A DNA stretch of 29,783 bases. Origin: an uncultured Veillonella sp. (lineage in GTDB: Bacteria; Bacillota; Negativicutes; Veillonellales; Veillonellaceae). This document shows, piece after piece, positions 1 to 8,603 of this stretch. The translations under genes and the position numbers were made by a program. Each line of letters opens with the position of its first letter. The stretch's first letter is position 1. Where the stretch lies: NCBI RefSeq assembly GCF_938010505.1, contig NZ_CALLVP010000043.1:1-29783 (forward strand). The letters run 5' to 3'. The notes below the pieces were generated by a model. It was not told where the DNA came from, ran no database searches, and was given only the letters and a program-made list of their open reading frames with translations.

Positions 1-42
1 AAAGTTGTTACAAAATAATTGTATATAGAAACTGGGTACAAA

Positions 43-73
43 AAAGAGTCGCATCACAAAGATGCGACTCTTT
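43..73 (-). terminator. Rho-independent terminator of the 132-aa gene
   Basis: A perfect 13-bp stem (AAAGAGTCGCATC against its complement) closes a 5-base loop, and A/T runs lie on both sides, so it could end transcription from either strand. The stop codon of the 132-aa minus-strand gene overlaps its edge at 74-76. Almost the same hairpin recurs at 7147-7177. Confidence 0.85.
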
Positions 74-472
74 TTATTTGGGCTCTCGTTCTAAAAATTC
101 TTTGAAAAACTCAATAAACCTCGGCAAATAGGTTTGATCTAAACTTTCAATAGTCATATTACATTTGTAATTACAAGTGGTACAGATAGTAACATCCATG
201 ATCAAAGCACCCTTTTGGTCTAAAGAGAATGTTAGCGTATCCCCTTCTCCCGTCAGAATATATGTAAAGGTTGCTTTGCCTTTGCAGTTTTCATACAAGT
301 CAACTAATTCTTTATAACCAGCGCGAATTCCTGACCAATCACTAGGGTCAATATATCCAGAACAAATGTTATAGCCCTGTTTAATATATATGCCAAACAC
401 ACCAAATTGAGATAACTCTGTATCCATATCAAAGGCAATTGTTAAATTTGGTTCATTTACAATTTCATACAT
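74..472 (-). CDS. Hypothetical protein, 132 aa, downstream of hsdR
   Basis: I do not recognise this protein. It is soluble and acidic, with no signal peptide or membrane segment. Residues 1-95 look like alternating beta strands, and the last 25 residues look like an amphipathic helix. Three cysteines (CTTCNYKC) cluster near residues 97-104. It lies 86 bp after hsdR on the same strand and has its own promoter and terminator, so it can be expressed apart from the restriction operon. The layout recalls immunity-type or accessory defence genes, but that rests on position and shape only. The ribosome site is weak: a GGAG lies 11 bases before the ATG. The gene is probably real because promoter, frame and terminator agree. 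Confidence 0.7.
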   Translation of the reverse strand: MYEIVNEPNLTIAFDMDTELSQFGVFGIYIKQGYNICSGYIDPSDWSGIRAGYKELVDLYENCKGKATFTYILTGEGDTLTFSLDQKGALIMDVTICTTCNYKCNMTIESLDQTYLPRFIEFFKEFLEREPK

Positions 473-507
473 TCTCTGTCACACTCCACAAACAACAATT
501 TTTATTT

Positions 508-536
508 ATTATAGCACTGCATTTGTGAATGTAAAA
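508..536 (-). promoter_or_regulatory. Promoter of the 132-aa gene
   Basis: On the minus strand a TATAAT box (508-513) is preceded by TGC, giving an extended -10. A weak -35, TTTTAC (531-536), lies exactly 17 bp away. The same TGCTATAAT string drives the restriction operon at 6985-6993. Confidence 0.55.
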
Positions 537-558
537 GAAATTATAGTTTTTCCAGAAA

Positions 559-3500
559 TTAGACAGACCCAATCCATCCATATCCTTGTACTGCCATATC
601 CATAAAATGATTCATAAGTAAAGATACCTTAGAGTCAAAAGATGCTTTATCATAACTTTCAGGCAAATCATCATTCAAGGATAGTTCTACCTCATATTTT
701 AGCTTAGCAATTGGCTGTTCATCCTTATACCAATCTACTACAAGAAGATTATTACGATTATCGACTAGCTTCTTATAAAGATTCTTGGCAGAGAGTTTTA
801 CTTTTTGCTCTTCATCCTTTGTCACCTTTTTTCCAGCAATAAGCAAATCAAAGATTTCCAGTTCTTCTTCTGTAAGGCCTTCTGTATTTGCACGATTATC
901 TTCCTGACGAAGATCTTCAAGAAGTTTTACAAGTTGCTCATAGTAATCCTCATTTTCAGTGCCACCTGCATTATAGGAGTCAATAATTCGCTTGAAACGT
1001 TCGGAGAATTTAGTTCTCGTACAGTTTCTATTAAGCATCTGTTCGAGTGCTTGCTCAATGTATTCCTTCAAGTCGTTAATCTCAATAGCTTTATACTTAG
1101 CAACCTTGATTTCTTTTCTCAATTGCTCAACATCAACCTTTGAAAGATCAATAGCCTTTGTTCCTTTTATCATGTACTGTGCAGGTTTTTCCCGTACATA
1201 GTTTACAAACTCTTGACTGGCGGTAACGCTACCATCTAAAATTTGGTTCATTTTTTGTCTAGCACGAGCAACCTTTTCATCGTTAACAGTGTTATATAAG
1301 AGACCATGCAAATACACAAGTGGTGCAAACTTATCGTTGCTCCAATGCTTCTCAAAGATTTCCGGCTTTGATGCTTCGTGTAGATTTGTCAAAGAATTAA
1401 GGATAACCTTAAATTTTTCTTTATCATCATCTTTTGCAACGATAGTATCATAAGCACTTCTTAATGCATCTAATTGATCCAGTGTATTAGAATCAGCAAT
1501 TATCTTTTCTAAATCAATATCAAGAGACAATAAGAAAGAATCTGCTTCATAGATTGTACCGTCAATATAGCTGATTAATTGGTCAATATCTTTTGCAGGG
1601 AATTCTGTTCCGTCATCACCAGTGGCATATTCTGTTAATGCCTTCTTCATGTATTTAAACACATTGATATAATCTACAATAATTCCGGCAGGTTTTCCTG
1701 GATACACTCTATTGGCACGAGCAATTGCCTGCATCAGCGTGTGGCCTTTCATTGGCTTATCAAGATAAAGTGTAGATAAGTTCTTTACATCAAATCCTGT
1801 CAGCCACATGGCACAAACGAACACAAGTTGCAGTGAGTCATCAGGATCTTTGAATCTATCCTCAATATCTCTGCCGTCCAGTGTGATTTCTTTCATCTTT
1901 GCTCGATGTTTTGTAATATCTAATCCTTGCTTAGCAAACTTGGTTTCTTCATCATTTTCTTCTGAAATGATAACGGCCATTTCCACCTTATTCATATAAG
2001 CAAGAATACGTGTAAGCTGATCACGTTTTTCCTTAGTGTCAGCTGTATTTCGCTCTTTCATGATGTTCTGCTTTTCTATAGCCCAATAATGCTGAACCTT
2101 GTCATACATTTTGACAGCAGTATACTTATCAACAGATACAACCATACCTTTTCCAAGGAATCCACGTCTTGGGAGGTGGTAAGCAATATCCTGTGCCACT
2201 TTATCTAAGCGGTCATCTCTCTTGATAACTTCAAGGATACGTGATGATGCATTCTCTAAGAGGCGAGTTTCATCCTCGTTGAGATTTTCCTCTTCGATAA
2301 TGTCCACAACGTCATCGTCAAGGAAATCATTCTCGAGACCAACTTCCGGAACTCGTCTAGAATAGAACAACGGTACAGTAGAGCCATCTTCGACAGATTG
2401 TGCAAAGTTATACTCTGAAACATACTCACCAAACCATTGATTGGTAAGGCGTTTAGCGCCAAGAAGAGGTGTTCCTGTGAATGCCACAAAGTTAGCATTC
2501 GGAAGTGCAGTTCTCATGTTCTCTGCTAAGTCTTTATACTGTGTTCGATGTGCTTCATCAACAAGAACAATAATATCGTCACGAGTAGAAAGCACTGGAT
2601 ATTTCTTTGTCTTATCGTATCTGAACTTATGAATCAAAGTAAAGATAAAAGCCTTATTGGTAGTTAGGAAATCACGCAGTTGCTTGCTGTCCTTTGGCTG
2701 ACATTCTTCTTTAGAACCAATAACCTCTGTACGCACAAAGTTCTTATGAATCTGTGTATCCAAATCTTCACGGTCTGTGATAATGAGGAACGAGAAATTA
2801 CCTTGAATCTTACGCTTTACTTTGCGTGCAAACATAACCATAGAGTAGGATTTTCCTGAACCCTGTGTATGCCAGAAGACACCAAGCTTACCGTTAAGCT
2901 CTTTTCTGTTCTCCACTGATTCCATTAGATTATTTACACCTAAGTACTGGTGGTTCTTAGCGATAATCTTTATTCTCTGATTTTCAAAAAGAATAAAGTT
3001 TTCTATATAATCAATGAGTCTATCTTTGTTAAGAATACCATCAACAAAATATCTGACAGAGCTATCCTTAACATTATCCGCAGTAAGAATGGCTTCTCTG
3101 TCCAGTTTTTCTTTTTCGCTATCAATTTTGAGCCATTCAAAGAAATAATCATAGGTCGCATTAAATGCACCAAGCTTCGTTTCCAAACCATTTGAAAGCA
3201 CACAAATCTGATTAAATGCAAAGAGATTCGGAATATCCCGCATGTAATCTTTGAGATTCTTGTTGTAGGCTTCTTCAACCTTAACAATGCTATTTTTCAG
3301 TTCAATAAACACAAGAGGCATACCATTGACAAAAATAAGGATATCCGGTCTTCTGTAGTAAACCTTCCCCTGAATCCACATCTGAGATACCGCTGTGAAA
3401 GTATTATTCTCCGGGTGTTCAAAGTCTATCAATTTTACAAAGTCGAAATCTTCCTTACCGTTTCTACGAACTGTGATTTTTATATTATTGCGAATTTGTC

Positions 3501-3795
3501 TATATATTTTATAGTTAGTATCAACAATATCCGTGCCTGTATAATCCTGCTGTAAGTTTTTTACTATTTCCTTAATTTTGTCTTCGGAGATAATAGGATT
3601 TATACGTTTAAAAGAAGACAACATAATATCAGGTAGAACGCATTCTTTCTTAGAGGATCTTCCCGTACCATCATTCAAATCGTCTCTCTTACTAGGGTCA
3701 GCATCACAAATAAGGATATCATACTTAAATGGTTCAGCTTTTAATTTTGTAAGTATAGCCTGTTCTATATCATCTTCAGATATAAAATTACGCAT
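559..3795 (-). CDS. hsdR: Type I restriction endonuclease subunit HsdR
   Basis: This is the ATP-dependent translocase and nuclease of a type I restriction system. It joins HsdM2S complexes, pumps DNA past them and cuts unmethylated foreign DNA at a distance. At 1078 aa it is full length for the family. The N-terminal nuclease shows the PD-(D/E)xK pattern: D151, then E165 and K167 in IELK. The motor has Walker A TQGSGKS (310-316), DEAH (413-416), TGTP (440-443), LTGFD (665-669) and QAIARANR (689-696). The long C-terminal helical part would dock on HsdM/HsdS. It starts 16 bp after hsdS, so the two are co-transcribed. Its ribosome site is a run of seven G six bases before the ATG. No frameshift or missing catalytic residue is seen, so it should be active. 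Confidence 0.97.
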   Translation of the reverse strand: MRNFISEDDIEQAILTKLKAEPFKYDILICDADPSKRDDLNDGTGRSSKKECVLPDIMLSSFKRINPIISEDKIKEIVKNLQQDYTGTDIVDTNYKIYRQIRNNIKITVRRNGKEDFDFVKLIDFEHPENNTFTAVSQMWIQGKVYYRRPDILIFVNGMPLVFIELKNSIVKVEEAYNKNLKDYMRDIPNLFAFNQICVLSNGLETKLGAFNATYDYFFEWLKIDSEKEKLDREAILTADNVKDSSVRYFVDGILNKDRLIDYIENFILFENQRIKIIAKNHQYLGVNNLMESVENRKELNGKLGVFWHTQGSGKSYSMVMFARKVKRKIQGNFSFLIITDREDLDTQIHKNFVRTEVIGSKEECQPKDSKQLRDFLTTNKAFIFTLIHKFRYDKTKKYPVLSTRDDIIVLVDEAHRTQYKDLAENMRTALPNANFVAFTGTPLLGAKRLTNQWFGEYVSEYNFAQSVEDGSTVPLFYSRRVPEVGLENDFLDDDVVDIIEEENLNEDETRLLENASSRILEVIKRDDRLDKVAQDIAYHLPRRGFLGKGMVVSVDKYTAVKMYDKVQHYWAIEKQNIMKERNTADTKEKRDQLTRILAYMNKVEMAVIISEENDEETKFAKQGLDITKHRAKMKEITLDGRDIEDRFKDPDDSLQLVFVCAMWLTGFDVKNLSTLYLDKPMKGHTLMQAIARANRVYPGKPAGIIVDYINVFKYMKKALTEYATGDDGTEFPAKDIDQLISYIDGTIYEADSFLLSLDIDLEKIIADSNTLDQLDALRSAYDTIVAKDDDKEKFKVILNSLTNLHEASKPEIFEKHWSNDKFAPLVYLHGLLYNTVNDEKVARARQKMNQILDGSVTASQEFVNYVREKPAQYMIKGTKAIDLSKVDVEQLRKEIKVAKYKAIEINDLKEYIEQALEQMLNRNCTRTKFSERFKRIIDSYNAGGTENEDYYEQLVKLLEDLRQEDNRANTEGLTEEELEIFDLLIAGKKVTKDEEQKVKLSAKNLYKKLVDNRNNLLVVDWYKDEQPIAKLKYEVELSLNDDLPESYDKASFDSKVSLLMNHFMDMAVQGYGWIGSV

Positions 3796-3801
3796 ATGAA
3801 T

Positions 3802-3808
3802 CCCCCCC
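3802..3808 (-). promoter_or_regulatory. Homopolymeric ribosome-binding site of hsdR (G7)
   Basis: The only purine-rich stretch before hsdR is A followed by seven G, six bases from the ATG. Homopolymer runs can slip in replication, so the strength of this site could vary between cells. Seven is near the lower end of what usually slips, so variation is only a possibility. Confidence 0.55.
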
Positions 3809-3811
3809 TAA

Positions 3812-4972
3812 TTACACTTCAAGCTTTCCACTCATTAGGCGTGGTAAAAGCATGTCTCTTCGTTTGATTAATGAGTGATTTTTCTTCGCCAACTGGAATA
3901 CTTCTTTTAATATCGGTTCGACAAAATTATTGAAACTAAAAAGCGTAACTTGATCAGGTTCGATTATTTTTATTCTATTAATGTCTAATTGACTTAAACC
4001 TGGCTGTGCAGAATTCCGATTCAAATTCTGCATGAGAGTAAAATAAGAGGTTTGTTTTAATGTAAAATAAAGATAGTTTTGATATTCCGCTCTTATAGAA
4101 TTCAAAAAAAAGACATGTTCATTAATAGCAAAACGCTCAAAAGGGAATCCATATTTAAAAAGGGTAACCTTTCCAATATATGCTCCATCTTTGTATATCA
4201 GAATATGATTTCCTCTATTCTTTCCTCTTTTTAACTTCCGATAAAACTCTTCAGGTATTAATTTTACATCACTATAATCAAACTCGGCTAACCCCTTAAC
4301 AGATTCTGCACCTAAAGAAGGTACGCCATCATCAATCGAACTATTTATGCCTCCTTTTGGGCGAGCACCTGATTCAAGTTGTATACCAAATTGATCCAAT
4401 CTTAATTTCTTCCAAAATTTGGGAATTTTACCTTCAAACTCAACATTCTCATATCCCGGAAAGCGAAATCTTACAAACCATTCCTTGTAGAGATTTTCAA
4501 CCATTTGTTCCAAGAGTTTAACTCGCTTGTTGTTGTTTTCGATGAGGTTGTCATAGGCAGAGAGAATATCGGAAACCTTCTTTTGTTCATCTATATCATG
4601 GACTACTATTTTTAATCGTTTCAAATGATTTTGATTTAATGTAGGAACACCTGCTCCTGCATTATATTGTTCTAAATGCATCGTTTGTAAAAAATAATAT
4701 ATATATTTAGGGTTGTTCCCTCTAAAGTCCTTAGAATACAGGGATGTATTTAAAGGCCAACATTTACTATCTATATATTGAACCTTCCCCAAACTCCCAG
4801 ATCGCCCCGTAACAACCACTGGAGGCTTAACCTTGTATGCATTGTGATAGGCTTTTATGTTTGTTGAGGCTACAACGGGATATTCACCATCCACAATCTT
4901 GCTCTCTGGCAAATCAAATCCTCTATTTAGTCTAACAAACTCATCAAATGTTATTTTTTTCATATCACTCAC
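3812..4972 (-). CDS. hsdS: Type I restriction-modification specificity subunit HsdS
   Basis: HsdS chooses the bipartite DNA target for both methylation and restriction. The 386 residues show the expected two half-subunits. Target-recognition domain 1 covers about 1-125 and ends in VPTLNQNHLKRLKI. A central helical spacer runs from about 126 to 170 (LLEQMVENLYKEWF). Recognition domain 2 covers about 185-350, ends in QPGLSQLDINRIKI, and is followed by a second helix. The target cannot be read from the sequence. Translation may begin at GTG (4972), overlapping hsdM by 8 bp, or at ATG (4963), one base after the hsdM stop; AAAGGA lies seven bases before the GTG. No second or silent hsdS copy lies nearby, so there is no sign of specificity switching by inversion. 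Confidence 0.94.
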   Translation of the reverse strand: MSDMKKITFDEFVRLNRGFDLPESKIVDGEYPVVASTNIKAYHNAYKVKPPVVVTGRSGSLGKVQYIDSKCWPLNTSLYSKDFRGNNPKYIYYFLQTMHLEQYNAGAGVPTLNQNHLKRLKIVVHDIDEQKKVSDILSAYDNLIENNNKRVKLLEQMVENLYKEWFVRFRFPGYENVEFEGKIPKFWKKLRLDQFGIQLESGARPKGGINSSIDDGVPSLGAESVKGLAEFDYSDVKLIPEEFYRKLKRGKNRGNHILIYKDGAYIGKVTLFKYGFPFERFAINEHVFFLNSIRAEYQNYLYFTLKQTSYFTLMQNLNRNSAQPGLSQLDINRIKIIEPDQVTLFSFNNFVEPILKEVFQLAKKNHSLIKRRDMLLPRLMSGKLEV

Positions 4973-6704
4973 CCAACAATCCTTTCAGATTATTTGCGAT
5001 GAGTTCTTCCAAGGATTTTGCTTCGGCACTTAATGCAGTGAATTCAGCATTTAAAGAATACATTTCTTCTTTAAATTCTTCATGGGTTAAACCATCATCT
5101 TCAATAACCACACCGACATAACGTCCTGCATTAAGAGAGTAGTCTTGGTCAATAATTCCATCCTCTCCATCCATGGGTGCTGCCTTACAAAGACCGATAA
5201 TATCAACATATACACCATCTGGAAATCTTTCAGTTAACCAGTCAATCTGTGACTGCCAATATACTTTTGTAAGAACTTCCTTGTTGTCAGATGCTTCTGG
5301 AGCATTGGCAAGTTCTACTTTATACTCATCAATCAAATCAACAAGAGCCTGTGTATCACCGTGATATAGTTTTGTTATTACGCCAAGATTCTTAATCTGC
5401 TGGTCAGAAAACTTTCTATGAGCACGGTCAATCTGTGTAAATACCTTTCTAGCATCAATAAATAAGATTTCATTTTTCTTCTCAGTGTTTGGCTTCTGTT
5501 TATCGAAGAACCACAGAGTAGCAGGAAGTGTAACTGATGAAAACATATTAGAAGGAAGGGTTACCATCTGTGAGATGATACCTTCTTCAATCATTTTCTT
5601 TCTGATTTCATATTCTGAACCAGATGCATCAGATGCAGAATTGGCCATGACAAGTGCTGCCTTACCATTCTCATTTAAGGCAGTAGCAAAGTAGCCAATC
5701 CACAAATAGTTTGCGTTAGGCACAGTTTCTTTCTTGTCAGATTTTTTCTTTGTTGATTTGCTTTTGTTTCTTGGCACTCCATATGTATTGAAACGTGCAT
5801 CGTCAGAAACCCTCTCAACCACAACCTCATCGACGTTAAAGGGTGGATTCGCCATTACATAGTCAAACTGTCCAACTGCATTATATGGATCAGAATAAAA
5901 TGAGTTAGCTTGTGTAATGTCACCACGGATATTATTAAGGAGAAGATTCATCTTTGCTAGTTTTACTGTATCAGGTTCCTTTTCAACACCATAGCAACGG
6001 AATTTCATTTGTTCACTCTCGTTGGAATTGTGATCATGCATGTATCTTGCGGCCTGAACAAACATACCTCCAGAACCACATGCGGGATCTAGGAACTTCT
6101 TTTCACCTGGCTGAGGATTTAATACTTCAACCATATATCTTACAACAGTTGCAGGTGTGTAGAATGTTCCTCCATCCTTTCCTTCTGCAAGTGCAAAATT
6201 TCCTAAGAAATATTCATAAATTTCACCAAAGATATCAATGGTGCTATTTTCAGGAATATCCTTAAAAATACGTATGATGTTAGAAAGAAGCTCCGGTTCT
6301 TCCTCTGGTACAAGCTGAGCATATACTTCTTTTGGAAGGACACCATCCATTTTAGGGTTTTCAGTCTCAATTACTTCTATAGCTTTCTTTACAAGAGTAG
6401 CTTTACTAGCATCATCTGGTGCGTCATTGATAAAGTCATAATAAGCACATTCAGGAAGATAGAATCCACACTTCTCGATAGAGATTTCTTTGATGGACTT
6501 TTCCATACGACCGCCTTTAAGACGATTATACTCTTCCTCAATATTTTCCTTATATTGTTTGTATAAGATATCTGCATATCTAAGGAAGATAAGTCCCAGA
6601 ATAGGTTGACCATACTTATTCGCAGCCAAATGAGCACTAGCTCGAAGCACATCAGCAGAGTGCCATAGAGTGTCTTTTAACTTTTTTAATTCTTTATCTG
6701 TCAT
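4965..6704 (-). CDS. hsdM: Type I DNA methyltransferase subunit HsdM
   Basis: This is the adenine-N6 methyltransferase of the type I complex; two copies bind one HsdS and use S-adenosylmethionine. Its 579 aa are typical for the larger HsdM forms. The helical N-terminal domain (about 1-150) is followed by the conserved GGTFYTP stretch near 178-184, the SAM-binding motif DPACGSGGMF (206-215) and the catalytic NPPF (286-289), which identifies an N6-adenine enzyme. The C-terminal tail contacts HsdS. The gene starts 15 bp after the regulator, and its AAGGAG overlaps the regulator's stop codon, which suggests translational coupling. All key motifs are intact. Confidence 0.97.
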   Translation of the reverse strand: MTDKELKKLKDTLWHSADVLRASAHLAANKYGQPILGLIFLRYADILYKQYKENIEEEYNRLKGGRMEKSIKEISIEKCGFYLPECAYYDFINDAPDDASKATLVKKAIEVIETENPKMDGVLPKEVYAQLVPEEEPELLSNIIRIFKDIPENSTIDIFGEIYEYFLGNFALAEGKDGGTFYTPATVVRYMVEVLNPQPGEKKFLDPACGSGGMFVQAARYMHDHNSNESEQMKFRCYGVEKEPDTVKLAKMNLLLNNIRGDITQANSFYSDPYNAVGQFDYVMANPPFNVDEVVVERVSDDARFNTYGVPRNKSKSTKKKSDKKETVPNANYLWIGYFATALNENGKAALVMANSASDASGSEYEIRKKMIEEGIISQMVTLPSNMFSSVTLPATLWFFDKQKPNTEKKNEILFIDARKVFTQIDRAHRKFSDQQIKNLGVITKLYHGDTQALVDLIDEYKVELANAPEASDNKEVLTKVYWQSQIDWLTERFPDGVYVDIIGLCKAAPMDGEDGIIDQDYSLNAGRYVGVVIEDDGLTHEEFKEEMYSLNAEFTALSAEAKSLEELIANNLKGLLGE

Positions 6705-6719
6705 AACAGTATTGCTCCT

Positions 6720-6947
6720 TTATTTTTCTATTTTATAGTCAAACCAAGACTCCTCTAATACTTCATAAGGGATATTATTATCTAAGCAAAATGTATTAAT
6801 ACTTTTCATTGCTTTTAGGTTTGGCTTTGAACGTCCAGATTCCCAACGATTTACAGTAGAAAAAGCCACACCTATTACATTGGCAAATTCCTGCTGTGTT
6901 AAAAATGAACGTTGTCTAATTCTTTTTATTTCTTTAGGAAACCCCAT
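6720..6947 (-). CDS. XRE-family transcriptional regulator of the restriction operon
   Basis: This 75-aa protein is almost only a helix-turn-helix of the XRE/Cro-CI type. Residues 17-37 (LTQQEFANVIGVAFSTVNRWE) form the DNA-binding pair of helices, followed by the usual SGRSKPNLKAM. It is the first gene of the hsdM-hsdS-hsdR operon, in the place where controller proteins of restriction systems sit. A role in timing hsd expression by binding its own promoter is inferred, not shown. AAGGAG lies 10 bases before the ATG. Confidence 0.85.
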   Translation of the reverse strand: MGFPKEIKRIRQRSFLTQQEFANVIGVAFSTVNRWESGRSKPNLKAMKSINTFCLDNNIPYEVLEESWFDYKIEK

Positions 6948-6975
6948 ATATATGCATCTCCTTTTTATCCATTAA

Positions 6976-6993
6976 TATAGCATTATTATAGCA
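6976..6993 (-). promoter_or_regulatory. Promoter and candidate operator of the restriction operon
   Basis: On the minus strand TGCTATAAT (6985-6993) is an extended -10 box; no good -35 is present. The heptamer TGCTATA occurs twice here, at 6976-6982 and 6987-6993, 11 bp apart or about one helical turn. The first gene encodes a small helix-turn-helix protein, so these repeats are a candidate autoregulatory site. A 14-bp perfect palindrome, TAATCTTAAGATTA, lies further upstream at 7102-7115. Confidence 0.5.
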
Positions 6994-7146
6994 AACATAT
7001 ATATATTTTTTTAGTATCTATTTACTAGGCATTCTGATTTATCAGTATTTACCAATATCAAAATTAGAGAATATGATAACCATATATGAATAACTCCAAA
7101 GTAATCTTAAGATTAATACTGCAATAGTAACATCTTATAGAACAAC

Positions 7147-7177
7147 AAAGAGTCGCACCAATTAGATGCGACTCTTT
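7147..7177 (-). terminator. Terminator of the first GNAT gene
   Basis: An 11-bp stem (AAAGAGTCGCA with its complement) is followed on the minus strand by a T-rich tract. It lies 38 bp after the acetyltransferase stop. It matches the 43-73 hairpin at 27 of 31 positions, with most differences in the loop. Confidence 0.8.
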
Positions 7178-7214
7178 TAGTTAAAATCTCAAATTAATAC
7201 TAATTTTCTTATCT

Positions 7215-7697
7215 TTATAGTATTTTCTTAAAGAATATAGTAGTATGAACTTTTCCAGGCAGTTGCGTCCGCTTATATTCTTTAAAGCCAAAGCCTTCAT
7301 ACATTTTGGCAAGCCACGGATGTTCCGCGGCGGTACCAAGTGTTACAACAGGAGTCTTATATACATTACGCAATAAGCCTTCTGCTTCGGCAAGAACTTC
7401 TCGAGCATACCCTTTCCCCTTATGTTCAGGAGCCGTCACAAAGTGTGCAATATGCGGGTATACATCTGGTGTAGCCTTTGGTATCCAAGGCATGCGGAAT
7501 GAAATAGAACACACCAAAGATCCATCTATGTAGAGACCGTACACAGGATATTTTAAAATCCATGCGCGAGATTCTTCTTGGCTAAAGTTGATGGCATCGA
7601 AGGATATAGGATAGTTCTTATTCTCTGCGTAGCCCGCAATCAACACCTCGTGATACTCTGCCGCATCATCTACGGTTAATTGTCTAAATTCTTTCAT
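7215..7697 (-). CDS. GNAT-family N-acetyltransferase (copy 1)
   Basis: This 160-aa protein is a GCN5-related acetyltransferase, which moves an acetyl group from acetyl-CoA to an amine. The acetyl-CoA pyrophosphate loop is visible as HKGKGYAREVL (about 91-101), after the beta strand HIAHFVTAP. LGTAAEHPWLAKMYEGFGF near 120-138 is the usual C-terminal helix and strand. The substrate is unknown. It stands alone between two terminators, directly after the ABC operon. A paralogue about 70% identical lies at 16738-17223. Confidence 0.9.
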   Translation of the reverse strand: MKEFRQLTVDDAAEYHEVLIAGYAENKNYPISFDAINFSQEESRAWILKYPVYGLYIDGSLVCSISFRMPWIPKATPDVYPHIAHFVTAPEHKGKGYAREVLAEAEGLLRNVYKTPVVTLGTAAEHPWLAKMYEGFGFKEYKRTQLPGKVHTTIFFKKIL

Positions 7698-7714
7698 TAT
7701 GTACCTCGTTTAAA

Positions 7715-7743
7715 GCGACCTAATTCTAAAGATATTAGGTCGC
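7715..7743 (-). terminator. Terminator of the ABC transporter operon
   Basis: A perfect 10-bp stem, GCGACCTAAT with its complement, closes a 9-base loop and is followed by TTTAAA on the minus strand. It lies about 86 bp after the ATPase gene and just before the GNAT start. Confidence 0.7.
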
Positions 7744-7786
7744 CATTAATTTCTATACTACTAAGACAGCGCGCATTATTAGAGTT

Positions 7787-7854
7787 CTGTATTATTTATA
7801 GCACTATACTATGTATAACGCTGTACTATTTATAAAGCTGCGCTATCTAGAGGC
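7787..7854. repeat. Degenerate 17-bp tandem repeat, four units
   Basis: Four consecutive 17-base units start at 7787, 7804, 7821 and 7838, each near CTGTACTATTTATAAAG. The units diverge most at the ends. The last one and a half lie inside the 3' end of the ATPase gene and supply its last residues and stop codon. This looks like local duplication; no function is evident. Confidence 0.55.
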
Positions 7855-8603
7855 AAGTCACTTTCTAGTGTAAGGTAACGGCTCAAGAATTTACGTGTTC
7901 GTTCTTCTTTTGGATGTTCAAGGACAACCTTAGGGTCCCCTTGTTCTACGATGACGCCACCTTCCATAAATACCACTTGGTCTGCTACTTCTTTAGCAAA
8001 GCCAATTTCATGAGTTACGATAATCATGGTTACCTCTAACTCTTTCGCAATCTTGCGGATAACGGCCAATACTTCGCCTACGAGCTCTGGATCAAGAGCT
8101 GATGTAGGTTCGTCAAAGAGGATAACCTCTGGATCCATCGCAAGGGCACGAGCGATGCCGATACGTTGTTGTTGACCACCGGAAAGTTGTACAGGATAGT
8201 AATCATCATAACCTTCCATGCCTACTTCCTTAAGGAAGCGTTGCGCAATTTCACGGGCTTCAGATTTTTTCATTTTCTTAACCGTTACAAGGCCTTCCAT
8301 AATGTTTTCAATAACAGTCTTGTTAGAGAACAAGTTATAAGACTGGAACACCATAGATGTATTGCGGCGTACGTTTAAAATTTCCTTGTTAGACGCTTTA
8401 TGTAAGTCTACGGAAATATCGTTTAATTGCATCGTCCCTGCATCGGCCTTTTCAAGGAAATTGAGCGTTCTAAGGAACGTCGTCTTACCACTACCGGATG
8501 GGCCAAGGATAACCGTTACAGAACCTGTTGGCACATGTAGGTCGATGCCCTTTAAAATTTCACGGTTCCCGAAGGATTTGTGAACTTGTTTAATATCTAT
8601 CAT
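7830..8603 (-). CDS. Polar amino-acid ABC transporter, ATP-binding protein
   Basis: This cytoplasmic ATPase powers the importer encoded just upstream. Its 257 aa match the GlnQ/HisP/TcyC type. It has Walker A GPSGSGKT (34-41), the Q-loop MVFQSYNLF (84-92), signature LSGGQQQR (140-147), Walker B ILFDEP (161-166) followed by the D-loop SALD, and the switch histidine in VTHEIGFA. The start overlaps the permease stop by 4 bp (ATGA), so translation is coupled. It is the last gene of the operon. The final residues come from a tandem-repeat tract that extends past the stop. Confidence 0.95.
   Translation of the reverse strand: MIDIKQVHKSFGNREILKGIDLHVPTGSVTVILGPSGSGKTTFLRTLNFLEKADAGTMQLNDISVDLHKASNKEILNVRRNTSMVFQSYNLFSNKTVIENIMEGLVTVKKMKKSEAREIAQRFLKEVGMEGYDDYYPVQLSGGQQQRIGIARALAMDPEVILFDEPTSALDPELVGEVLAVIRKIAKELEVTMIIVTHEIGFAKEVADQVVFMEGGVIVEQGDPKVVLEHPKEERTRKFLSRYLTLESDLPLDSAAL

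Noticed and set aside
1..42. A TGTACCCA string on the minus strand (33-40) like the possible IS end at the other side of the window
   Set aside because: Only eight bases match and nothing else fits an IS end.
3812..4972. Specificity switching by recombination of hsdS
   Set aside because: There is one hsdS gene, no silent copy, no inverted repeat and no recombinase nearby.
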